A DNA stretch of 10,835 nucleotides, from the NCBI GenBank assembly GCA_900547615.1, contig URHH01000085.1, positions 1 to 10,835 on the forward strand, written 5' to 3'. The notes beneath the pieces were generated by a model. That model had not been told where the DNA came from, ran no database searches, and worked only from the letters and a program-made list of their open reading frames with translations. The position numbers and the translations under genes were made by a program. Of the stretch, positions 7,375 to 10,835 are shown piece after piece. Within the stretch, counting starts at the first letter, position 1; each line of letters starts with the position of its first letter. The stretch comes from an uncultured Blautia sp. Its GTDB lineage: Bacteria; Bacillota; Clostridia; Lachnospirales; Lachnospiraceae.

Positions 7375-8163
7375 ATGAGTGAGGTCATTGTCATTACTTC
7401 CGGAAAAGGCGGTGTGGGAAAAACCACAACCGTCGCCAATATCGGAACAGGACTTGCCATGATGGGAAAGAAAGTTGCAGTGGTGGATACCGACATAGGA
7501 CTTCGAAATCTTGATGTTGTGCTGGGGCTGGAGAACAGGATTGTTTACAATCTTGTAGATGTGATAAACGGGACCTGTCGTCTCCGCCAGGCACTCATTA
7601 AAGACCGTCGCCACCAGGAGCTTTACCTTTTGCCTTCCGCTCAGACAAAGGATAAAACAGCCGTATCGCCGGAACAGATGATAAAGCTTGTGGACGATTT
7701 AAGAGAAGAATTTGATTATATTCTTCTCGACTGTCCGGCAGGCATTGAGCAGGGCTTTAAAAACGCCATTGCAGGAGCGGATAAAGCTCTTGTTGTCACA
7801 ACCCCGGAGGTTTCGGCGATTCGCGATGCAGACAGGATCATCGGGCTTTTAGAAGCTCATGAACTTCATGATATTCACCTGATCATCAACCGTCTCCGTC
7901 CGGATATGATCGCAAGAGGCGATATGATGTCTGTGGAAGATGTCATTGAAATTCTGGCGGTGGATCTGATCGGAACGATTCTCGATGATGAGCAGATTGT
8001 CATTGCCACCAATCAGGGAGAACCGCTTTCCGGAAAAAACTCCCAGGCAGAAGAAGAATATTACAACATCTGTAAACGTCTTATGGGTGAAGAAATTCCG
8101 TTTGTTCCGATTTCACGGAAACGTGGATTTTTTAAAAGACTGGGAAGTATTTTTAAGAAATAG
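7375..8163 (+). CDS. minD: Septum site-determining ATPase MinD
   Basis: The 262-residue protein is a deviant Walker A ParA/MinD ATPase that cycles on and off the membrane and positions the division inhibitor away from mid-cell. Visible motifs: deviant Walker A KGGVGKTT (11-18) with signature Lys11 and Lys16; the A' region VVDTDIGLRNLD (36-47) with D40; Walker B YILLDCPAG (115-123). An amphipathic basic C-terminal helix, GFFKRLGSIFKK (251-262), is the membrane targeting sequence. The start at 7375 is chosen because SEVIVITSGKGGVGKTT is the canonical N-terminus and it has the AGGAGG. minE follows after 12 bases. minC, which often precedes minD in clostridial clusters of this kind, is not between mrdA and minD. 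All catalytic residues look intact, so a functional ATPase is expected. Confidence 0.96.
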   Translation: MSEVIVITSGKGGVGKTTTVANIGTGLAMMGKKVAVVDTDIGLRNLDVVLGLENRIVYNLVDVINGTCRLRQALIKDRRHQELYLLPSAQTKDKTAVSPEQMIKLVDDLREEFDYILLDCPAGIEQGFKNAIAGADKALVVTTPEVSAIRDADRIIGLLEAHELHDIHLIINRLRPDMIARGDMMSVEDVIEILAVDLIGTILDDEQIVIATNQGEPLSGKNSQAEEEYYNICKRLMGEEIPFVPISRKRGFFKRLGSIFKK

Positions 8164-8175
8164 TGGGAGGATATT

Positions 8176-8421
8176 ATGCGAAAGGCTTTTTTCCAGGGAA
8201 AAAGCAGCTCGGCAGGATATGCAAGAGACAGAATGAAGCTGCTTCTTATCTCGGAACGGATTGACTGTTCTCCGCAAATGATGAAAATGCTTCGAAAAGA
8301 TATTATTCACAGCGTAAAAAAATACATTACCATTGATGAAGAGCAGGTAATGCTGCAGATTTCACAGGAGCCGCCTGTTTTATATGCCTCCATTCCTGTT
8401 CAAAAGAAAAAGGACAGATAA
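8176..8421 (+). CDS. minE: Cell division topological specificity factor MinE
   Basis: The 81-residue protein is close to the usual size of MinE (E. coli 88). GGGAGG (8165-8170) stands 5 bases before the ATG. The MinD-binding region is recognisable as ARDRMKLLLISER (16-28), equivalent to AKERLQIIVAERR in E. coli MinE. The topological domain is seen in LRKDIIHSVKKYITID (39-54) followed by EEQVMLQI (55-62). The N-terminal membrane-targeting stretch is short (MRKAFF). MinE stimulates the MinD ATPase and, where an oscillating Min system exists, drives pole-to-pole movement. Having minE next to minD argues for the dynamic Clostridia-type Min system rather than the static DivIVA-anchored one. It is followed after only 3 bases by the rodA start. 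Confidence 0.95.
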   Translation: MRKAFFQGKSSSAGYARDRMKLLLISERIDCSPQMMKMLRKDIIHSVKKYITIDEEQVMLQISQEPPVLYASIPVQKKKDR

Positions 8422-8424
8422 TAT

Positions 8425-9585
8425 ATGATTAAACAGTATAAACTGCGTTTTTACAATTTCAGACTTGTGCTCTTTCTTCTTCTTGTCAGCGGAATCGGAG
8501 TAGAGCTTGTTGGAACAGCAAGAGAGGACCTTCAGACAAAACAGCTTGTTGGTGTGATTCTGGGCGTCGTTGTCATGCTGCTCCTTTCCCTTATTGATTA
8601 TTCCTGGATTTTGAATTTTCAGTGGATCATGTATGGATTTAATATTGTTATGCTTCTGGGCGTACGACTTTTTGGCGATAGCGCAAACGGAGCAGCAAGA
8701 TGGATCGACCTTGGTTTTATCCGTTTCCAGCCTACAGAGCTGACAAAAATTATTATTATTTTATTTTTTGCCAAATTTTTCATGGATCATGAAGAAGATT
8801 TAAATACGCCGAAAACCATAGTGCAGGCTGCTGTTCTTCTTATTATTCCCCTGGCTCTTGTTTACAGCCAGCCGGATATGAAAAACACGATCACCATTGC
8901 GATCATGTTCTGTATCCTTATTTATATTGCAGGACTGAGCTATAAAATCATAGGAGGCGCAATTTTAATTGCTGTTCCTCTTATGATCATTTTTCTCTCC
9001 ATTGTCGTGCAGCCGGATCAGAAACTGATAAAGGATTACCAGAGAGACCGTATCATGACTTTCCTGTATCCGGAAAATGAGGAATACAGCGATGATGTTG
9101 AACAGCAGAACAATTCAAAACCAGCCATAGCTTCCGGGGAGCTGATTGGAAAACGCCTTTCAAAAGATGAGGAAACCGCTTCTGTAAACGAGGGAAACTT
9201 TGTTGCGGAAAATCAGACTGACTTTATTTTTGCAGTGGCAGGAGAGGAGTATGGATTTCTGGGCTGTTCCGCCATTGTCATTCTTCTGTTTCTGATTTCA
9301 GTAGAATGTATTCGAATGAGCCTAAGGGCAAAGGATCAGGCAGGCAAACTCATATGCTGCGGAGTGGGAACGATTGTAGCGCTGCAGGCGTTTTTGAATA
9401 TTTGTGTTGCCACAGGAATTGCTCCAAATACAGGAACGCCTCTTCCGTTTGTAAGCTACGGACTCACTTCCCTTGTCAGCATGTTTATCGGAATGGGGTT
9501 TGTTTTAAATGTAGGTCTTCAGGGCAGAGCTTATAAAAAAGATATTGAGAAAAAAGATTTTTATCAGAAAGAGGAATACTTATGA
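8425..9585 (+). CDS. rodA: SEDS family peptidoglycan glycosyltransferase, RodA type
   Basis: The 386-residue polytopic protein (about ten membrane helices) has the size of RodA. AAGGA (8410-8414) is 10 bases before the ATG. SEDS hallmarks are present: NGAARWIDLG and FQPTELTK (88-97, 101-108), QPD (149-151), TDFIFAVAGEEYGFLG (265-280) and the C-terminal TGTPLPFVSYG (336-346). D266 corresponds to the catalytic Asp of RodA/FtsW. A large extracytoplasmic loop lies at about 195-263. Departures from the usual pattern: the His normally before T-D is Q264; the GSGGLxGKGL-like stretch reads ASGELIGKRL (236-245); QPDLGT reads QPDMKN; and PFVSYGG reads PFVSYGL. RodA polymerises lipid II together with PBP2. 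Position in an mre/mrdA operon favours RodA over the division homologue FtsW. The last 4 bases overlap the next gene (ATGA). Confidence 0.9.
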   Translation: MIKQYKLRFYNFRLVLFLLLVSGIGVELVGTAREDLQTKQLVGVILGVVVMLLLSLIDYSWILNFQWIMYGFNIVMLLGVRLFGDSANGAARWIDLGFIRFQPTELTKIIIILFFAKFFMDHEEDLNTPKTIVQAAVLLIIPLALVYSQPDMKNTITIAIMFCILIYIAGLSYKIIGGAILIAVPLMIIFLSIVVQPDQKLIKDYQRDRIMTFLYPENEEYSDDVEQQNNSKPAIASGELIGKRLSKDEETASVNEGNFVAENQTDFIFAVAGEEYGFLGCSAIVILLFLISVECIRMSLRAKDQAGKLICCGVGTIVALQAFLNICVATGIAPNTGTPLPFVSYGLTSLVSMFIGMGFVLNVGLQGRAYKKDIEKKDFYQKEEYL

Positions 9586-10667
9586 CAGCTAGAGAAAGAG
9601 AGATGGAAAGAACAAAAAGAAAAACACCTTCCCGTGCTGTTTCCAGAGCCAGAATGCGGCGCATGCGCCGACGCAGAATCCGAAATACTGTGCTCTTACT
9701 TCTGATTCTTCTGGCGTTTGGCTTCGGCGGAGGCTATCTTGTCTATAAATTGCAGGGCGGAAGCTTCTCCAGTCCATTTCAGGAATTTGACGCCTCCAGA
9801 GAATTTGAAAATACTCTTGTATCAAAGGAAGCGCAGAAGGCTCCTGCCTTTGCAGAAAATCTTTGTGTGGTGGAAGGCGATGTTCCACTGGAAACAGTAA
9901 GTCTTCAGGAAGAGCAAAAAGGGCTTCTTCTGAATCTGGACAGCAAGGAGACCATGTATGCAAAAGGAGCATATGAACGGGTATATCCTGCCAGTATTAC
10001 AAAAATCATGACTGCGATCCTGGCATTTCAGTATGGAAATATGGAAGATGTGGTAACGATCAGTCAGGAAAATGTAACGCTTGAGGAAGGATCTCAGGTA
10101 TGCGGCTTCTGGGCTGGAGATCAGGTCACAATGGATGAGCTTGTGCACTGTCTTCTTGTATATTCCGGAAATGATGCAGCATCTGCCATTGCAACCCATG
10201 TAGGAGGTTCTACAGAAAACTTTGTAAATATGATGAATTCCTACGCGGCATCTCTTGGCTGTACAGGAACACATTTTACAAATCCACACGGTCTTCAGGA
10301 CGAGAACCACTATACAACGCCTTATGATATTTACCTTATGCTCAAAGAAGCTTTGAAATATCCGGAGTTTACAGAGATTACGCAGCTTCCTTCTTATACA
10401 GTTACTTATAAGCATCAGGACGGAAGCGAGGCGTCTACGACTCTGGAAGCCACAGATCATTATCTGACAGGAGAGGCGACTGCACCAAAGGATGTGACGA
10501 TTCTTGGCGGAAAGACAGGAACTACCAATCTTGCCGGAAACTGCCTTGCCTTATTAAGTCAGAATGCTTACGGCAAACCCTTCATATCTATTGTAATGGG
10601 GGCGTCTACAAAGGAAATGCTGTACCAGCAGATGAGTTCGCTTTTGCAGAATATTAACAGTGTATGA
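9582..10667 (+). CDS. Membrane-anchored D-alanyl-D-alanine carboxypeptidase (S11 peptidase family)
   Basis: This low-molecular-weight penicillin-binding protein removes the terminal D-Ala from pentapeptide stems. The three active-site motifs are S138-I-T-K141, S195-G-N197 and K311-T-G313 (GGKTGTTNLAG, 309-319). The N-terminus is very basic, with an Arg-rich run (MRRMRRRRIRN, 25-35), then a single membrane helix (about 36-56) without a clear cleavage site. It therefore looks like a type II anchored enzyme with an extracytoplasmic domain, unlike DacA, which is secreted and held by a C-terminal amphipathic helix. The protein ends about 50 residues after KTG, so the C-terminal beta domain of PBP5 is absent. 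AAAGAGGA (9568-9575) precedes the ATG by 6 bases, and the ATGA overlap with rodA indicates translational coupling. It probably limits cross-linking in wall built by the upstream RodA-PBP2 pair. The family is certain; a dac letter cannot be assigned. Confidence 0.92.
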   Translation: MTAREREMERTKRKTPSRAVSRARMRRMRRRRIRNTVLLLLILLAFGFGGGYLVYKLQGGSFSSPFQEFDASREFENTLVSKEAQKAPAFAENLCVVEGDVPLETVSLQEEQKGLLLNLDSKETMYAKGAYERVYPASITKIMTAILAFQYGNMEDVVTISQENVTLEEGSQVCGFWAGDQVTMDELVHCLLVYSGNDAASAIATHVGGSTENFVNMMNSYAASLGCTGTHFTNPHGLQDENHYTTPYDIYLMLKEALKYPEFTEITQLPSYTVTYKHQDGSEASTTLEATDHYLTGEATAPKDVTILGGKTGTTNLAGNCLALLSQNAYGKPFISIVMGASTKEMLYQQMSSLLQNINSV

Positions 10668-10672
10668 TTTTC

Positions 10673-10693
10673 TATAAAAAAGTTATATTTTTT
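10673..10693 (+). terminator. Weak candidate terminator after the carboxypeptidase gene
   Basis: A 5-base-pair TATAA/TTATA stem (10673-10677 with 10683-10687), or alternatively A6 pairing with T6, is followed by six T residues (10688-10693). The stem is entirely A/T, so it would be unstable. The T-run right after the last gene of the run and before a new promoter is the main support. Confidence 0.3.
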
Positions 10694-10705
10694 CTCAAAT
10701 AGGCA

Positions 10706-10734
10706 TTGAATTTTATGATAAAATGCACTATAAT
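10706..10734 (+). promoter_or_regulatory. Strong sigma-A promoter for the gene at 10801
   Basis: TTGAAT (10706-10711) and a consensus TATAAT (10729-10734) are separated by exactly 17 bases. Transcription would begin near 10741, giving a leader of about 60 bases. This marks the end of the shape operon and the start of a separate transcription unit. Confidence 0.82.
10710..10724. repeat. Palindrome in the promoter spacer, possible operator
   Basis: ATTTTAT-G-ATAAAAT is a perfect 7-1-7 palindrome lying between the -35 and -10 elements, the classical site for repressor occlusion. An outer GCATT/AATGC pair (10703-10707 and 10722-10726) partly extends it. It is made only of A/T apart from the centre, so chance is a real alternative. 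Confidence 0.35.
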
Positions 10735-10740
10735 TGAAAC

Positions 10741-10774
10741 ATATTAAATCATGTTTTTGGTTAAAATTTAATAT
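10741..10774 (+). repeat. Inverted repeat in the 5' leader of the gene at 10801
   Basis: ATATTAAAT (10741-10749) and ATTTAATAT (10766-10774) are perfect 9-base complements around a 16-base spacer. The first arm begins at the predicted transcription start, so the mRNA could carry a 5'-terminal stem-loop ending 11 bases before the ribosome binding site. There is no T-run after it, so it is not an attenuator. It resembles no riboswitch I know. Confidence 0.35.
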
Positions 10775-10800
10775 CATATGTGTCTAAGGAGGAAAACATC

Positions 10801-10835
10801 ATGGTTGAACTGATTGTAGGAAAGAAAGGCAAAGG
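10801..10835 (+). CDS. Start of a gene encoding a probable P-loop protein, cut by the window end
   Basis: The ATG at 10801 has AAGGAGG (10786-10792) at 8 bases, one of the best ribosome binding sites in the window, plus its own strong promoter. Only eleven complete codons are visible: MVELIVGKKGK, with the next codon beginning GG (Gly). The beta-strand followed by GKKGKG looks like the beginning of a Walker A loop (GxxGxGK), so a nucleotide-binding protein is plausible. It recalls small clostridial P-loop proteins of unknown function that begin in a similar way, but so few residues do not allow a family call. Confidence 0.7.
   Translation, partial: MVELIVGKKGK

Noticed and set aside
8425..9585. 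FtsW (division SEDS protein) rather than RodA
   Set aside because: The operon partners are mreBCD and PBP2, not division genes, and the TDFIFAV..EE.G motif fits RodA; sequence alone does not fully exclude FtsW.
9822..10460. 212-residue open frame on the minus strand
   Set aside because: It is antisense to the carboxypeptidase, rich in Cys, Arg and His with no recognisable domain, and the sense strand carries all three active-site motifs.
10741..10774. Riboswitch or attenuator in the leader of the last gene
   Set aside because: The leader is only about 60 bases, has a single A/T stem, no T-run after it, and no known aptamer core.

Overview
The window looks like a chromosomal segment of a Gram-positive Clostridia bacterium, most likely Lachnospiraceae. 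The assignment rests on gene order (radC-mreB-mreC-mreD-PBP2-minD-minE-rodA), strong AGGAGG-type ribosome binding sites, moderate base composition and protein style; no 16S or other marker is present. All genes are on the + strand and tightly packed. I see no mobile element, tRNA, rRNA or CRISPR.

Layout. Positions 1-1182 carry the 3' part of a COG2509-type FAD-dependent dehydrogenase, closed by a hairpin plus T-run. A short intergenic region (1183-1264) holds an extended -10 promoter whose -35 lies in the terminator loop. From there a probable nine-gene operon runs to 10667: radC, a divergent mreB-family gene, mreC, mreD, a very large class B PBP2 (mrdA), minD, minE, a rodA-type SEDS gene and a membrane-anchored D-Ala-D-Ala carboxypeptidase. 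Gaps are 3 to 56 bases, and mreC/mreD, mreD/mrdA and rodA/carboxypeptidase overlap. A 133-base intergenic region follows, with a near-consensus promoter (TTGAAT, 17 bases, TATAAT) for a new gene at 10801 of which only the first 11 full codons are visible.

How the genes fit together. MreB, MreC, MreD, RodA and PBP2 are the core of the elongation machinery: an actin-like scaffold, two membrane organisers, a glycan polymerase and its partner transpeptidase. The carboxypeptidase trims pentapeptide stems in the same wall. MinD and MinE place the division site, so one transcription unit would couple lateral wall growth to septum positioning.

What stands out. The MreB homologue has lost both expected ATP-hydrolysis residues (Glu to Ser at 131, Asp to Asn at 153). 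PBP2 carries about 250 extra residues at the start of its transpeptidase domain. The RodA homologue departs from several SEDS signature motifs, and minC is missing from its expected place between mrdA and minD. Together these suggest a modified elongation complex rather than a textbook one. This is inference from motif reading, not from alignment or experiment.
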